A stretch of DNA of 64,000 bases from Ostreococcus lucimarinus CCE9901 (taxonomy: Eukaryota > Chlorophyta > Mamiellophyceae > Mamiellales > Bathycoccaceae): NCBI RefSeq assembly GCF_000092065.1, contig NC_009369.1, positions 62,001 to 126,000 of the forward strand, in the 5' to 3' direction. The position numbers and the translations under genes were made by a program. Below, in pieces: positions 1 to 11,100 of this stretch (within the stretch, counting starts at the first letter, position 1; each line of letters opens with the position of its first letter). The notes under the pieces were generated by a model. It was not told the DNA's origin. It searched no databases and saw only the letters and a program-made list of their open reading frames with translations.

Positions 1-1014
1 TAACGCGCCTTGATTTCGCAAGACGGATAATCCAGCGAAGACGATGTGAAAATCGTCCCCGCAGCCCGGCCACGGAACGTCGATGGGGGTGACGACGAAT
101 AAACAATCCTCGCTCAGCTTGCACGTCCGCAGCGACGAGCCGCAATACTTTGTCTCACCGTTCGTGTCCGTGAACTTCATGTGCGTCTGGTACGTGCCGA
201 GATGAAAATCGCTGTCTTCGTACAACTGCCGATCGACGAGCATGCCCGTGGTGCCGCTGTCGAAGACGACGTAAATCGGCTTGGACGTCTCGAACCGCTC
301 GCCGTTTATCCACAGCTCGTCGCACGGCGTCGCGTAGTGGTACACCGGCGCCCCGATCGAGCGCAAATCCACCGTTCGCAAGACCCCGATCTCGCTCTCA
401 TCGACGAGCGAGTCCCGACTCAGCGTCAGCGTCTCGCGCTCGAAATCCAACGCGAAGCTCGCGATGTCCGTCTGTTGCAAGAAACTCGGTCGAATGCCCC
501 GTTCGCGATTCGTGTACTTCACCAACCCCACGAACGGCGCCGCGTCTCGTCCTCGCACGTCATCCGTGACGCCGAACACCAAATCTTCAAACTCCAAGCT
601 CCCCAGCGTCGCTCGCTTACCCGCGTACCACGACGTTCGTCCGTCCGCCTGCAGCCCGTACGTCTCGAACGTCGCGTCGTACGCCTCGAACCGCACGTCC
701 TCGGCCTCGACGCACCCCCAACCCGCGCCCGCCCCGCTCGCGTCGCACCCTCGCCGCTGCGACGTCAGAAACGGCGACCCGGTGTCGACGACGCCTCGCA
801 GCGTCCTCGCCGCGTCGCCCAGCGTCCACTCGACGGCGTACGCGCCGCCGCGCTCGAGCGTCATCGGCACCGTCGTCGTCGCCGCGTTCCGTCGCAGCGC
901 CTCGAACGCGTCCGCGTACTGCGCGCGAAGCGTATCGCTCGCGCTCGCGTCTCTCCGCGTCGCGAGCGCGCTCGCGGACGCGCACGACAGCGCGAACGTC
1001 CGCCGCGGCATCAT
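1..1014 (-). CDS. Pepsin-type aspartic protease, 3' end cut by the window edge
   Basis: The reverse strand from the double ATG at 1009-1014 is open to base 1 (338 codons, no stop), so the C-terminus lies outside. The N-terminus MMPRRTFALSCASASALA looks like a signal or targeting peptide. Both halves of the bilobal active site are visible: VVDTGS with Asp near residue 77 and VVFDSGTTG with Asp near residue 252. The spacing of about 175 residues fits family A1 (pepsin-like) proteases, which cleave peptide bonds with two catalytic aspartates. Several cysteines between and after the lobes suggest a disulfide-bonded secretory or vacuolar enzyme. It is divergent from the DnaJ gene, with 177 bp between the starts. 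The family call is firm; substrate and location are inferred. Confidence 0.82.
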   Translation of the reverse strand, partial: MMPRRTFALSCASASALATRRDASASDTLRAQYADAFEALRRNAATTTVPMTLERGGAYAVEWTLGDAARTLRGVVDTGSPFLTSQRRGCDASGAGAGWGCVEAEDVRFEAYDATFETYGLQADGRTSWYAGKRATLGSLEFEDLVFGVTDDVRGRDAAPFVGLVKYTNRERGIRPSFLQQTDIASFALDFERETLTLSRDSLVDESEIGVLRTVDLRSIGAPVYHYATPCDELWINGERFETSKPIYVVFDSGTTGMLVDRQLYEDSDFHLGTYQTHMKFTDTNGETKYCGSSLRTCKLSEDCLFVVTPIDVPWPGCGDDFHIVFAGLSVLRNQGAL

Positions 1015-1191
1015 CGCGCGCGCATCGCCGTCGTTCGCGACATTCGCGCCGTCGCGCGCGCCCTCGCGCGCCCTCGCACGCGCCCGCGATCTTCGCACGC
1101 GTCGTCGCGGTCGCGTCGGCGTCGTCACTCGCCGCGACGCGCCGCGCGACGCCATCGAGTGGCGTCGCATCGCGTCTCGACGCGTCGCGCG

Positions 1192-2817
1192 ATGATGCCG
1201 CGCGACGACGCGAATACCGCGCGCGACGACGCGTCGCGCGCGCTGACGACGCCCGCGACGACGACCGACCGCGACGATCGCGCGCCGCGCGTCGACGACG
1301 TGTTCAGCACGCGCAGACCGAAAGATCTCGGCGCCGGTCTGAGCTCTGGATTGCAGAGCGCGGCGAAATCGGTGGCGCTCGGCGCGGGCGCGCTGCTCAC
1401 GGCGCCCGTCGTCGGCGCGCGCGAGGACGGCGCGCGAGGGTTCGTCAAGGGACTCGGATTGGGCGTCGCGAGCGCGATCGTGCTGCCGGTGGTCGGGGCG
1501 AGCGTGGGGGTGGCGCAAATCGCGCGCGGCGCCGCGAATACGCCGAGCGCGGTGGCGGCGCGCGCGCGAGGCGAGCGATTCGATCGGAAGACGCGAGAGT
1601 GGGTGGCGGAGGATCTGGCGCGCGATGGGGCGTTTTTGGGGGAGACGAGCGATGGGGCGATATTCGAGCGAGCGGTGAGGCGGGCGGAGACGCGAGGCGC
1701 GCGGCCGGGGATCGGAGGGATGCTCGAGGAGGCGGCGGGATCGAGCGGGGGGGGCGCGAGGGAGACGGAGTATTACGACGCCCTGGAGGTGTCGCCGACG
1801 GCGACGAGCGCGGAGATACGACGGAAATATTATCTTCTGGCGCGAAAGATGCATCCGGATAAGAATCCGAACGATCCCACGGCGAAGGCGCGGTTTCAGG
1901 AAATCGGCGAGGCGTACCAGGTGCTGAGCGACGAAAGTTTGCGACGCAAGTACGACGCGCGCGGGAAGGACGCGCTGGGCGACGTTCCGATCGTGAATCC
2001 AGCGGCGTTTTTCGGCATGTTGTTCGGGAGCGAGCAAATGGAAGGGTTCGTGGGGAGGTTACAGCTCGCGTCGCTCGCCATGGCGGGGACGGATTTGACC
2101 GGCGACGAACAGGATTTGCTGCAGAAACGCCGCGAGGCGAGGTTAGCGATCAAGCTCGCGGCGATGTGTGACGTGTACGTGGACATTGACTCGAAGATGG
2201 GCACCGAAAAAGAGCGCGCGGCGCAATTTGTGGAGACGATGCGCCCCGTCGCGCAAACTTTGGCCAACGCGTCCTTCGGGCAAATCATGGTGCAAAAGAT
2301 CGGCTGGGTGTACGCGATGGAGGCGGAGAAGTTCCTGCACGACCCACTCGCGGGAACGGGGACGTGGCTCGATCTCGGCTTGAGATCGACCGGGGTGACG
2401 ATGCAACAAAAAGCATCCAAATGGAAGAATAAGTTTTCGGCGCTCAAGGCGGGGGTGAACATCTTTTCTACCGTCCAAAGCTCGGAGGCAGAGGTGCAAA
2501 AGGCCACGAACGAGCAGCAGGCGAACGAGCTCAGGGCGAAACAGCAAAGAGACGTCTTACCGCACGTCCTCGACGCGCTCTGGTCGACTTCGAGCGTGGA
2601 CATCGAGTCGACGCTTCGACACGTGTGCTCCAAGGTGCTTCACGACGCCAGCGTCGCGCAGTCTCGTCGCGCGGGTCGAGCGAAAGCTTTACTGTACTTG
2701 GGTAAAATGTTTCAAGAGACGAAATCAACAGATCCCAAAGCGAAAGACGCAGCGGCGGTGCTTGAGGACGCCCTACGCGCCGCGTTTGAACCCGAGCGCG
2801 GCGCCGACGACGCCTGA
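1192..2817 (+). CDS. DnaJ (Hsp40) protein with C-terminal X domain
   Basis: 541 residues from the first ATG that lies outside the divergent protease gene; the frame is open further upstream, but that part is antisense to the protease. A J domain spans about residues 194-255 with the intact HPD motif (KMHPDKN), so it should stimulate Hsp70 ATPase. The region behind it matches the DnaJ-X domain of Caj1/Djp1-type co-chaperones, which have been linked to organelle import. Before the J domain, about residues 45-120, is a Gly/Ala-rich hydrophobic stretch (KGLGLGVASAIVLPVVG) that could be membrane-associating and resembles the Gly-rich segment of VPS13-type C-termini; that likeness is weak. A TGTAA element at 2831-2835 is a possible polyadenylation signal. 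Confidence 0.85.
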   Translation: MMPRDDANTARDDASRALTTPATTTDRDDRAPRVDDVFSTRRPKDLGAGLSSGLQSAAKSVALGAGALLTAPVVGAREDGARGFVKGLGLGVASAIVLPVVGASVGVAQIARGAANTPSAVAARARGERFDRKTREWVAEDLARDGAFLGETSDGAIFERAVRRAETRGARPGIGGMLEEAAGSSGGGARETEYYDALEVSPTATSAEIRRKYYLLARKMHPDKNPNDPTAKARFQEIGEAYQVLSDESLRRKYDARGKDALGDVPIVNPAAFFGMLFGSEQMEGFVGRLQLASLAMAGTDLTGDEQDLLQKRREARLAIKLAAMCDVYVDIDSKMGTEKERAAQFVETMRPVAQTLANASFGQIMVQKIGWVYAMEAEKFLHDPLAGTGTWLDLGLRSTGVTMQQKASKWKNKFSALKAGVNIFSTVQSSEAEVQKATNEQQANELRAKQQRDVLPHVLDALWSTSSVDIESTLRHVCSKVLHDASVAQSRRAGRAKALLYLGKMFQETKSTDPKAKDAAAVLEDALRAAFEPERGADDA

Positions 2818-2904
2818 GCGCGTCTTTTCTTGTAACACAACATTCCGACAAATGCATGCATAAATGAATAAATAAATCAACAAGCAAGTGCTAGCTATGA
2901 TACA

Positions 2905-4563
2905 CTACGCCACGGATTCGTGCACGGGCTTGACGCGCGTCGTCGGCTCGACGCCCGCGAAGGTCTCGGCGACGACTTCGGCGGCGAGTTTTCCGGAGAG
3001 CACCGCGCCTTCCATGGACCCGAGAAACTTTTGCGACGTGTAATCACCCGCCAGGGTAAAGTTTTTGATCGGCGTGTGTTGACTCGGACGGAACTTGTTT
3101 CGTCCCGGAATCGCGGCGTACACGGAGCGTGGCGTCTTCACCACTGCAAACTTTCGAAGCTTGGCCCCCGACGCGCCGTCTTTACCCGCGCCGAGCTCAT
3201 CTGGGAACAGCGTTTCGAGCTCTTTCATCGTCGCCGCGACGATGTCTTCGTCGCTGGCGCCGATCCAGTTCACGTCGGAGCCTGCGCGTTTGTCGCACGG
3301 CGCGAAGACGAGCTCGAGCATGGAGCGGTCGTCGTCCTTATATTCTGCGCAGCATTCGGACATGTCCGCGTACACGCTGAGCAACGGCGAGCGACTGAAC
3401 ACAAGACCGTCGTACGGGCGCAACTTGCGGTCGAACCAGAGGTGCACGTTGATGACAGGGATGCCTTCGAGCTCGTTCAACTGCCTGAAAAACGGCATCG
3501 CTTTCCAAACGTCGGGAAGTTTTAATTTCAACGCGTCCACGGGCATGGCGGACACGTAATGGTCCGCCGTCATGATTTGACCGTCGCGCATCTTCACCCC
3601 CTCCACATTTCCGTCGGCGTCGACGAGAATTTCTTGCATGGGCGCGTCGGTGATGACTTTGCCGCCGCCCACGCGTTCGATGTGCTCCGCCATGGGAGCG
3701 CACAGCCTATCCGGTTGGTTTCCGTCCAAAAACGCAGTCTTGCTCCCGTGCGTCTCGTTGATGAACCGATTCATCGCCGTCAAAATGACCGTCATCGAGA
3801 GCTTATCAGCGTCGATAAAATCCAACGCCTTGCCCATGGCGATGAACAGCTCGTCGCGCACTCGCTTTGGCATGAAATTCTTCTTCATCCACTCCTCGCA
3901 CGACAACTCATCCTGGGCGTCGATGTAATCCTGTCCCCCGACCAACATGGGCACCAACGGCGCGCCCGTTCTCAATTTCTCGCTCCACGTCAACATCTTA
4001 TCGTTCGACAAAATCGCGTAACCCATATTGAGCGGCGCGGGCAAAGCCGGCGGAAAGTAAAACTTCGTAAACTCCCCGGGATAATCCTTCATCGCGAACG
4101 TCATCGCGTGCTCCTTCCACTGCAATCGATCCTCTATGTCGAGCTCTCGAAACAAATTCATCACATTCGGATACGCGCCGAAAAAAATGTGCAATCCAGT
4201 TTCGATCCAGTCGCCGTCGTCGTCTCGCCACGCGCTCACCTTGCCGCCCAGCGCCTTTCCTCGTTCGATCACCGTGGGCGCGCACCCCGCGTCGGCGAGA
4301 TACTTACCGCAGCTCAGGCCCGCGAGACCGCCGCCGATGACGAGCACCGTGGGCTTTTCCGGGGCGTCGTCGCGTCGCACGCGCGCGCGAAACGTCGCGA
4401 GCCTGGCGCTCTTCGCCTTGGCTTCTTGAAAGTTGGCGTTGGATTTGACGTCGAGGTCGGGCTTGGGGTAGTCGGCGCATCGCGTGCGAGGCGTCGCGGT
4501 GCGCGCGCGCGCGCCGGACGCGCGGGAGAGGGGGATGGGACGCGGCGCGAGGGCGGCGCGCAT
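2905..4563 (-). CDS. PDS: Phytoene desaturase (15-cis-phytoene desaturase, plastid)
   Basis: 552 residues from the ATG at 4563; a longer frame begins only with TTG. It introduces two double bonds into phytoene to give zeta-carotene, passing electrons to plastoquinone. A Ser/Arg/Ala-rich transit peptide covers roughly residues 1-65, followed by the FAD dinucleotide motif VLVIGGGLAGLSCG (Gly-rich loop about 77-82), ERGKALGGKVSAW, and GLHIFFGAYPN, all typical of the plant/cyanobacterial CrtP type rather than bacterial CrtI. The C-terminal FAD signature FTLAGDYTSQKFLGSMEGA is intact. Length and motifs are complete, so it should be functional. It is tandem with the downstream-oriented kinase gene on the same strand, 64 bp apart. 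Confidence 0.97.
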   Translation of the reverse strand: MRAALAPRPIPLSRASGARARTATPRTRCADYPKPDLDVKSNANFQEAKAKSARLATFRARVRRDDAPEKPTVLVIGGGLAGLSCGKYLADAGCAPTVIERGKALGGKVSAWRDDDGDWIETGLHIFFGAYPNVMNLFRELDIEDRLQWKEHAMTFAMKDYPGEFTKFYFPPALPAPLNMGYAILSNDKMLTWSEKLRTGAPLVPMLVGGQDYIDAQDELSCEEWMKKNFMPKRVRDELFIAMGKALDFIDADKLSMTVILTAMNRFINETHGSKTAFLDGNQPDRLCAPMAEHIERVGGGKVITDAPMQEILVDADGNVEGVKMRDGQIMTADHYVSAMPVDALKLKLPDVWKAMPFFRQLNELEGIPVINVHLWFDRKLRPYDGLVFSRSPLLSVYADMSECCAEYKDDDRSMLELVFAPCDKRAGSDVNWIGASDEDIVAATMKELETLFPDELGAGKDGASGAKLRKFAVVKTPRSVYAAIPGRNKFRPSQHTPIKNFTLAGDYTSQKFLGSMEGAVLSGKLAAEVVAETFAGVEPTTRVKPVHESVA

Positions 4564-4627
4564 GGCGACGTGTGCGGCCGGGACGCGGCGGGACGGGAGC
4601 GACGTATAATACAATCGAGTCGCTGGG

Positions 4628-7600
4628 CTACGACACCGCGCTCGGGGGGGTGAGCTTGTTCTTGACTCTGAGAACGTACTTTTTTAACGTGTCGTCGCCG
4701 CGGCGCGCGAGGTCGTCGAGGATGGGTTTCAACTTTCTCGACGCGACGCGCTCGCGGCACGCGCGATGGCGGCAGACGTTGCCGAGGGCGTACACGGCGA
4801 TCTTCACCACCTCGGCGTCGGCCGAGGGGTCGCCAACGACCTCGGATGGGGTGGACATCAAGTTGATAATGGCGTCGAGCGCGCCGGAGTTCACCATAAG
4901 ATCGCACAGAATGCCTGAATTGCGAACCAAGTTTCCGAGCGCGGCGCACGCGTTCGAGCGCGTCTTCGCCTCCTCGGTGGCGTCGAGCAAGTGCATGAGC
5001 GGATCCACAGCGGCGGTTAGTGGGCCGTACAAAGCGTCGGAATGAAACGCTGCGTTTCCAATCGCGAACGTTGCAAACTTGCGCGTCGTTCGGTCTCGAT
5101 CACCACATCGCTCGATGAGCTTTTCCAGCGTCTTGACGTCGCGGAATTCTTCGTAAAAGAAGTCGTCGTGGCGGCACACGTTTCCGATGGCGTTACACGC
5201 CCTCGCGCGCACGTTCGGGTCGTGATGATCCAGCAGATTCGTGATGCGCTCGATAACGTCTGCTTCGTCGATCAAGGGGTAGTTTTCCTTCTTCATGCGC
5301 GCCAACTGCATGATGACGATGAGCCAGTCGACGACGATTTGCGCGTTGCCGCGTTCGCCATCGAGAATCTTTGAGCACAGCGTCGGCTCTAAACCACCGT
5401 TTGCCAGGAACTCGCTCGCGAACACGCTCGGACCCATGACTAAGCGACTCAAGAGCGCGATCGGTGCCGGCCAAATCTCTCGCGGAGACGACTTCAAGCG
5501 AGCGATGAGCGCTTTCACGACGCCGCGTTCGCTCAAGATGCCTTGGTATCTTCGCATCGCCCGCTCCGTCGCTTCAGGGTCCATTTCGGGCGTAAGCATG
5601 TACTTGAACGGCAGGTGGAGAAGCTCCGACGCCGGGACAAGGGTGACGTCGTGAATGACGTCGCCGCTCATCTTCTTCCCAACCTTGGTGAACGCCGTGA
5701 GGGCCAAGCACAGCGCCTCGCACACGCCGACGTCGAGCATGGTCACGACGGGGTGCCGCGTGCGCGAGCTCAACAGGGGCTCCATGGCGCACAACACCGC
5801 CGCCGCTAATTTCGCGTTATCAGAGGTAATCGTCCGCTTTGAGGTTTCGTCGACGACTATGGCGGCTAATATGCGCACGCCGTCCGCGTCGATCGCCTGC
5901 GCTCGAACGTCGTCGCTCGCGTCGGCGACGAGTCTCAGCAATTTCGCCGAGTGCGTCTTCGTCGTCGCGCTCCTAATGAGCTTTTGCGTGCCATCTTTCT
6001 TCAGTGATAGCGTCGCGGCGACGTAAGCGGTCAATGGCCCAATTTCCGTCGCCGCAAACAACGCCCGACACGTCTCTGTGGCTGTCGCTTGCGTAGACGA
6101 CTTCGCCAATGCCTGACACAACGCGTCGGTGACACCGCCGCCGCCCTTGGAACTGTGCGGCCCTAGAGCGCTGCGCGTCGCTGCGAGTTCGGCACTCAAC
6201 CCTCGCGCTTTTGCGCTTTCTATGGCGTCTGCAATCGCTCGTGACGCCGTCGTCGCTACCGTCTCGCCGACGTCTCGATTTGTGTACCCGAGCAATTTGC
6301 CGAGAAATATCAAGTAACCGTTCAAGCCGAGTCCGCACCACGGTGACGGGCCGTCGGGAGACGCCATGGCGGATACGACACTGATGGCCAGCGCCAATAA
6401 TTCGGGTTGCGGTGGATCCACCGCGTTCGCCGCTGTCGTGCACGCTGCGATGACTGCCGCGGGCATTTCTTTCGTCATCGCCGTTGATCCACCGCCGACG
6501 CTCATCAGCGTCGCGCGCGGCACGCGCATCATCGCCAACGTCGTCCTCAAAGCCGACGCAATATCCGCCATTTTCGTCGGCCTAGCTTCTACTTTCTTTG
6601 AGGCAAGCGTGCGGTTCGAGATGTAGCTCGGCAAAAACTTGCTGCGATACGACGTCTGCGGCTGAAGCGTGTCCAAGAGCTTGGTCAACGCCGCTCTGTC
6701 GCGTCTCAAACCCGCCGCGGATTCCGCAGACTGCCTCGCAGTGTTCTCCAACTCGCGCAAAACCTCGCTCACGTCTTCCATACTCGTCGCCGTTATTGTA
6801 CCATTCGCGTCTGCGACTCTCCCGTCGCGTCGCCCCGCACCCATGGTGCTCTGTCTTTGGCGTTCACTTGTCGGCCTTGACGGCGTCCTCGGCGACACGT
6901 CATCCTCAATGGCGTCGGGCGCCGCTTCATCACCGCTCTCGTCGCCGTCCTTGCGCACGAACGGGTGATCAAGTACGGACGGCCAATTCAATCGCTGCTG
7001 CGGCTTCTTGTTGAGTAATCCTTGCAGAAACGATTTAAACGACGGGCTCATCGTGTCCGGCCACTTGACGTCCTCCTTGACGATTTTCTGAATCAACGTA
7101 TAAATAGACGTCGTGTAAAACGGCGGTTGCCCGACGAACAACTCGTATAAAATCACCCCAACGCTCCATAAATCTACCGCATGATCGTACGGTTGCTCCT
7201 GCACGAGCTCGGGCGCCATGTACAACGGCGTTCCCTTGATAGAAGTCATCACCAACGACGACTTGCTCATCGATCGCGCCAATCCAAAATCGCACACCTT
7301 GACGCACCGATCGGTACCGATCAATATGTTCTGCGGCTTCAAATCTCTATGAATCACCCGATTACTGTGCAAATAATACAACGCATCGACGAGCTGCCGC
7401 GCGATCATCCGCACCTCCTTCTCCGGCAACCGCGCGTCGTGTTCCAACACGTCGTAGAGCACCCCTTGCGCAAACTCCATCACCACGACGAACTCCATGT
7501 TCGTCTCGAACGCGTCCAGCATCTTGATCACGTTCGGATGATCGAGCGTTTTCATGATATCGATCTCACTTCGCAAGCTCACCAAATCTCGCTCGGATTT

Positions 7601-7816
7601 CCCGTGTTTCGGGATAAACTTCATCGCGCACGCCCGTCCGCTGTATCGCTGCCGCGCCTGAAACACCTTCCCGAACGATCCCTCACCGACCGGTCGCAAT
7701 ATGACGTAATCATCCAGCGTCGTTTTGCTTCGAAGCGGCGCGCGACCGGGGGCGTTCGCGTCGCCGTTGCGCTCGCGGAGCGTCGTCGGCGACGCCGCGG
7801 TCGTCGGGTTTTCCAT
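4628..7816 (-). CDS. FUSED/TIO-type protein kinase with ARM/HEAT C-terminus
   Basis: 1062 residues. An N-terminal Ser/Thr kinase domain (about 37-290) shows GEGSFGKVF (44-52), VIHRDLKPQN, DFGLA and APE-type GTPLYMAPEL, so all catalytic elements are present. The kinase is closest in pattern to FUSED/STK36 and plant TWO-IN-ONE. The long C-terminus contains armadillo-like repeats (RARACNAIGNVCRH; KFATFAIGNAAFH; SNACAALGNLVRN; KIAVYALGNVCRH), the same organisation as TIO. In land plants TIO works with kinesin-12 in phragmoplast cytokinesis; in animals STK36 acts in Hedgehog signalling and cilia. Which role applies to a small prasinophyte is open. The start ATG at 7814-7816 is followed by a short low-complexity leader. 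Confidence 0.88.
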   Translation of the reverse strand: MENPTTAASPTTLRERNGDANAPGRAPLRSKTTLDDYVILRPVGEGSFGKVFQARQRYSGRACAMKFIPKHGKSERDLVSLRSEIDIMKTLDHPNVIKMLDAFETNMEFVVVMEFAQGVLYDVLEHDARLPEKEVRMIARQLVDALYYLHSNRVIHRDLKPQNILIGTDRCVKVCDFGLARSMSKSSLVMTSIKGTPLYMAPELVQEQPYDHAVDLWSVGVILYELFVGQPPFYTTSIYTLIQKIVKEDVKWPDTMSPSFKSFLQGLLNKKPQQRLNWPSVLDHPFVRKDGDESGDEAAPDAIEDDVSPRTPSRPTSERQRQSTMGAGRRDGRVADANGTITATSMEDVSEVLRELENTARQSAESAAGLRRDRAALTKLLDTLQPQTSYRSKFLPSYISNRTLASKKVEARPTKMADIASALRTTLAMMRVPRATLMSVGGGSTAMTKEMPAAVIAACTTAANAVDPPQPELLALAISVVSAMASPDGPSPWCGLGLNGYLIFLGKLLGYTNRDVGETVATTASRAIADAIESAKARGLSAELAATRSALGPHSSKGGGGVTDALCQALAKSSTQATATETCRALFAATEIGPLTAYVAATLSLKKDGTQKLIRSATTKTHSAKLLRLVADASDDVRAQAIDADGVRILAAIVVDETSKRTITSDNAKLAAAVLCAMEPLLSSRTRHPVVTMLDVGVCEALCLALTAFTKVGKKMSGDVIHDVTLVPASELLHLPFKYMLTPEMDPEATERAMRRYQGILSERGVVKALIARLKSSPREIWPAPIALLSRLVMGPSVFASEFLANGGLEPTLCSKILDGERGNAQIVVDWLIVIMQLARMKKENYPLIDEADVIERITNLLDHHDPNVRARACNAIGNVCRHDDFFYEEFRDVKTLEKLIERCGDRDRTTRKFATFAIGNAAFHSDALYGPLTAAVDPLMHLLDATEEAKTRSNACAALGNLVRNSGILCDLMVNSGALDAIINLMSTPSEVVGDPSADAEVVKIAVYALGNVCRHRACRERVASRKLKPILDDLARRGDDTLKKYVLRVKNKLTPPSAVS

Positions 7817-8152
7817 CGGTCGCGCGCGGGGGGACGTCGAGATTCGACGCGATCGACTACGATTTCAGCGTCGACGAGCGCGCGCGGGGCGATTCGCGCG
7901 CGCGCGAGCGCGTCGCGAGTCGTCGTTGACGCGTCGGCGACGTCTCGCGGTGTCGCGCGTCGGTCCCGGCGCGCGGAACGCGCGCGAGTGCAGATTGTCG
8001 CGGTGACAGCTCGAGTATTCTTTGAAATCGACGCCGCGGGACAAATCGCCGCGCGACACCATCGATGTGAACGCGCGAGACGCGAGCGCGACGGTGGGAA
8101 CGGCCTGAAGAAAGAAGCGTTGTTACACGGTGCGCGAGGGCGGGACGGGTGA
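7817..8152. other. Gap between the FUSED-kinase start and the Spb1 3' end
   Basis: 336 bp without a confident gene. It must hold the 5' region of the kinase and the 3' end of Spb1, both on the minus strand. A minus-strand frame at 8062-7865 (65 codons, beginning MVSRGDLSRGVDFKEYSS) starts with ATG and is followed by Arg-rich low complexity; it could be a small gene, an upstream ORF of the kinase transcript, or chance in GC-rich DNA. No RNA gene or repeat was recognised. Confidence 0.4.
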
Positions 8153-11100
8153 TCATCGCTTGCCGCGACCGCGACCGCCGCGGCCGCCTTTGCCGCCGCG
8201 GCCGCCCTTGCCGGCGCGCTTGGCGGAAGCGCGTTCGCCGCGTGCGTCGGCGAGCTGACGCTTGTCGACGCTCGGGCCGCCGGCGTTGCCGCGATGATAC
8301 TTGCGAGCGACGACGACTTTCCGAGGCTTTTTGATCGCGCCGCTTGTCGCTCGGCGCGCCTTGGCGAAGACGCGCTCGATTTCCTTGGCTTTGCTGACGT
8401 CGGGAACGTCGTCTTGCTCGATGATGGCGGAGGCGCGTACTCGGGCTTGAGAAATCTTCGCCTCCGCGCGTTTCTTCTTACGCCATTTCGCTTCGGCGAC
8501 TTTCTTGATCGGGCGCGTGTTCACCGCGGCGAGCTGCGCCTTGGCCTCGGCGAGCTCAGCGGCGGTGTACTGCGGAATCGGCTTCATAAAGCGACGCTCG
8601 TCTTCAGCGAACCAGTCGGGCACGTCGTCGTCATCGAAGGCGTAGCGGTTGTACGCGTCTTCGATGAGTTCTTCGCGGTCCTTCTTGCGAATCATCTTCT
8701 TCCCTAAAGCTAAGATTCGCGCCCGAGTGTCGTCGGAGAGCTCGTCGACTTCGGAATCGTACCCGTAGCCCTCCGCGTCGGAGTCGCTATCTGTAGGCGG
8801 TTCCGCCTCGGCAGTGACGACTTCGAAATCGCCACCATCGACGGCTTTGCGTCTCTTTTGCCGCGTGGTGTCTTCATCGGATTCGTCGTCGTACGTGTCG
8901 TCGCGCGCGGCGCCCTTTCCGCCGCGACCCGATCCCTTCGTCTTCGCCTCCGACTTGGCTTTCTTTTCCTTTGCCTTGGCTCTGAGATCATCGAAATTTT
9001 CCTCTTCGTCTTCGGTCGCTTGTTTTTTCTTCTTTTTCTCCTTCTTGCTCGATTTGACTGGAACTTCCTCCTCGTCTTCATCGCTGTCTAAAGCTTCCGC
9101 GGGCGCGGCCTTGGCCTTCTTTCCGCTCGCAAACAAGTCGTTCGAGAACCACATGTCCGCAGCCTTGACGGCGTTTTTCTTTTGCTTAGTGCCGAGATCG
9201 ACGACGAGCGGGTTTGCATCTTTCTTCGACTTGGACTTTTTACCTTTAGGCGCGTCCTCGTCCTCGTCTGCGTCGTCCCACTCGAGCTCGTCGCTGTCCG
9301 ACTTGAATTCGTCGTCCGCGGGGTCGCTCGCGTCGTCGTCGTCTCCGTCTTCGTCGCTTGAGTCTTCGTCGTCCAACTCCCCCGCGCCGAGTTCAGTGCG
9401 CCTATCTCTACCCTTGCTAGCCTCGGTGAACTTTTCACCCTTTTTCTGTCGACGCGCCTTGTACATGTCCCACATGTCATCGACTTCTTTATCTAATCTT
9501 CGCTCGTCCTCTTCGGTGTCGGAATCGGCGTCCGAGTCGTCCTCTGGCTCCTCGTCGCTATCGCGCGCGGCGTCGATGCCCGGCGTCGGCGCCTTGGAGA
9601 CGACGTCGAGCGCACCTTTGGTTTTGATGCGCGCGAGCGAGAACAAATCCATCTCTTGCTCCACGATCGCCTCGCCGCTGCTCGCCAACCCTCTCGCGAC
9701 GCGAAGACGCTCCTTGGCTTTGATTTTAGCCCTCTTCTTCTTGTCTCGTCTGGCTTGGGCATCCATCGAGTTTTTCAACTCGCTCATCTCGTCCAAGAGT
9801 TGATCCTTTTCATCGCCGGCGTTTTCGTCATCGCTATCGCCAGCTTCTTCTTCTTCGCCGGATGACTCGTCGGAGGAATCCTCGTCGTCGTCTTCGCCGC
9901 GTTTGCCGCCTTTGCGAGCGTGCTTCTTCTTTTCGAGTCCCGCTTGCTTACGAATCGTCATGCGCCAACGAAGCAAGAGCTTGAAGTCAGCCTTTCCTAA
10001 AACACCAAGATCGCTCATCAACGAACGAATTTCATCCGTCGTCGTCGGGTGATTGTCGAGATCCATCCATCCTTCCTCGGGCGGTTCCAAACCTTTTCGA
10101 TTCTGCGTCGAGAAAAAGTCAAATCGGTCAGTCGTCGTCGTCGTCGTCGTCGGATCCCAGAGAGAAAAAGTCACAAAAGTACGAGCGATCGAAAGCCTCA
10201 GATGGGTAAACGGCATTGTACTATAGGTTTGTTTCAGCAGGGGCTCTGACCTCCCTTCAAACAAACTGTGAAGCTGTATCTTCATAAGCTTTCGATCGCC
10301 GCGAGAAAAACGTCGCGCTCTTGACGACGCACCTTGCCGTCCAAAATAAACGTGTGATGACTCCCAAGCATTTCTCCCGGCTTTTCGTTCACGATGAATT
10401 CTTCCGCCGTGCATTCTTTGTACAGCGTGGACACGCCGTCTTCGTAACCGCTACGATTCCGCTTTCGCTTGCCGTTGTCCTTCGTGACGTCGAGCGGCTG
10501 AATCTCCGCCTCGGTGTCCGCAAACAAATGCCTCGCATCCAATAATCTTGGATCAATCTTCGTCGGCGCCAGGTACCCACTACACACCACGTAAATTTCA
10601 GCCGAGGTTCCGCGCGACGCCACGGGCTTGGTGCTCTCAACCTTTTTAAACAACTGTTGAAACGCGTACAACAACGCGTGATACTCGACGCTCCGGAAAA
10701 CCTTCGTCACGAACCACCCTCCCGGCCCCAAAAACTCCGTCGCCAGCCGCAACGAATCCAACGTCAGCGCCGCCTGCGTGTACGACTCCTTCGCGAAGTT
10801 CCCACCGACGTTCGGCGCCCCATCGTGTATCACCACGTCGTACTTTAATCCCTGCGGCGTCACGCGTTTCAGCGCCGCGCGACAGCTCTGCGTCGTGATA
10901 TCCTCCACCAGCGTCGTCACCCCTCGAATCGGTCGAATCGGCGCTAAATCCACCCCCACGATCGTCGAGCTCATGGGCATGTATTTCTGCGCCACTTGCA
11001 GCCATCCACCGGGCGCGGCGCACAGATCCATGCACGCGCGCGCCTTTGACAAAAAGTCATACTTCCGGTTCAACTGCACGAGCTTAAACGCCGCGCGCGA

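Noticed and set aside
4564-4614. Longer N-terminus of phytoene desaturase
   Set aside because: The frame starts with TTG; the ATG at 4563 gives a normal transit peptide. The same reasoning was used for Psb28, MCRS1-like, FtsHi, DGAT2, DOHH and the Cys-rich protein, whose longer frames begin with GTG or TTG.
10282-10414. Two separate genes for the methyltransferase part and the acidic C-terminal part of Spb1
   Set aside because: Phase-matched GT-AG splice sites with a branch-like box join them into the standard Spb1 order, and the first part would end without the rest of the family's sequence.
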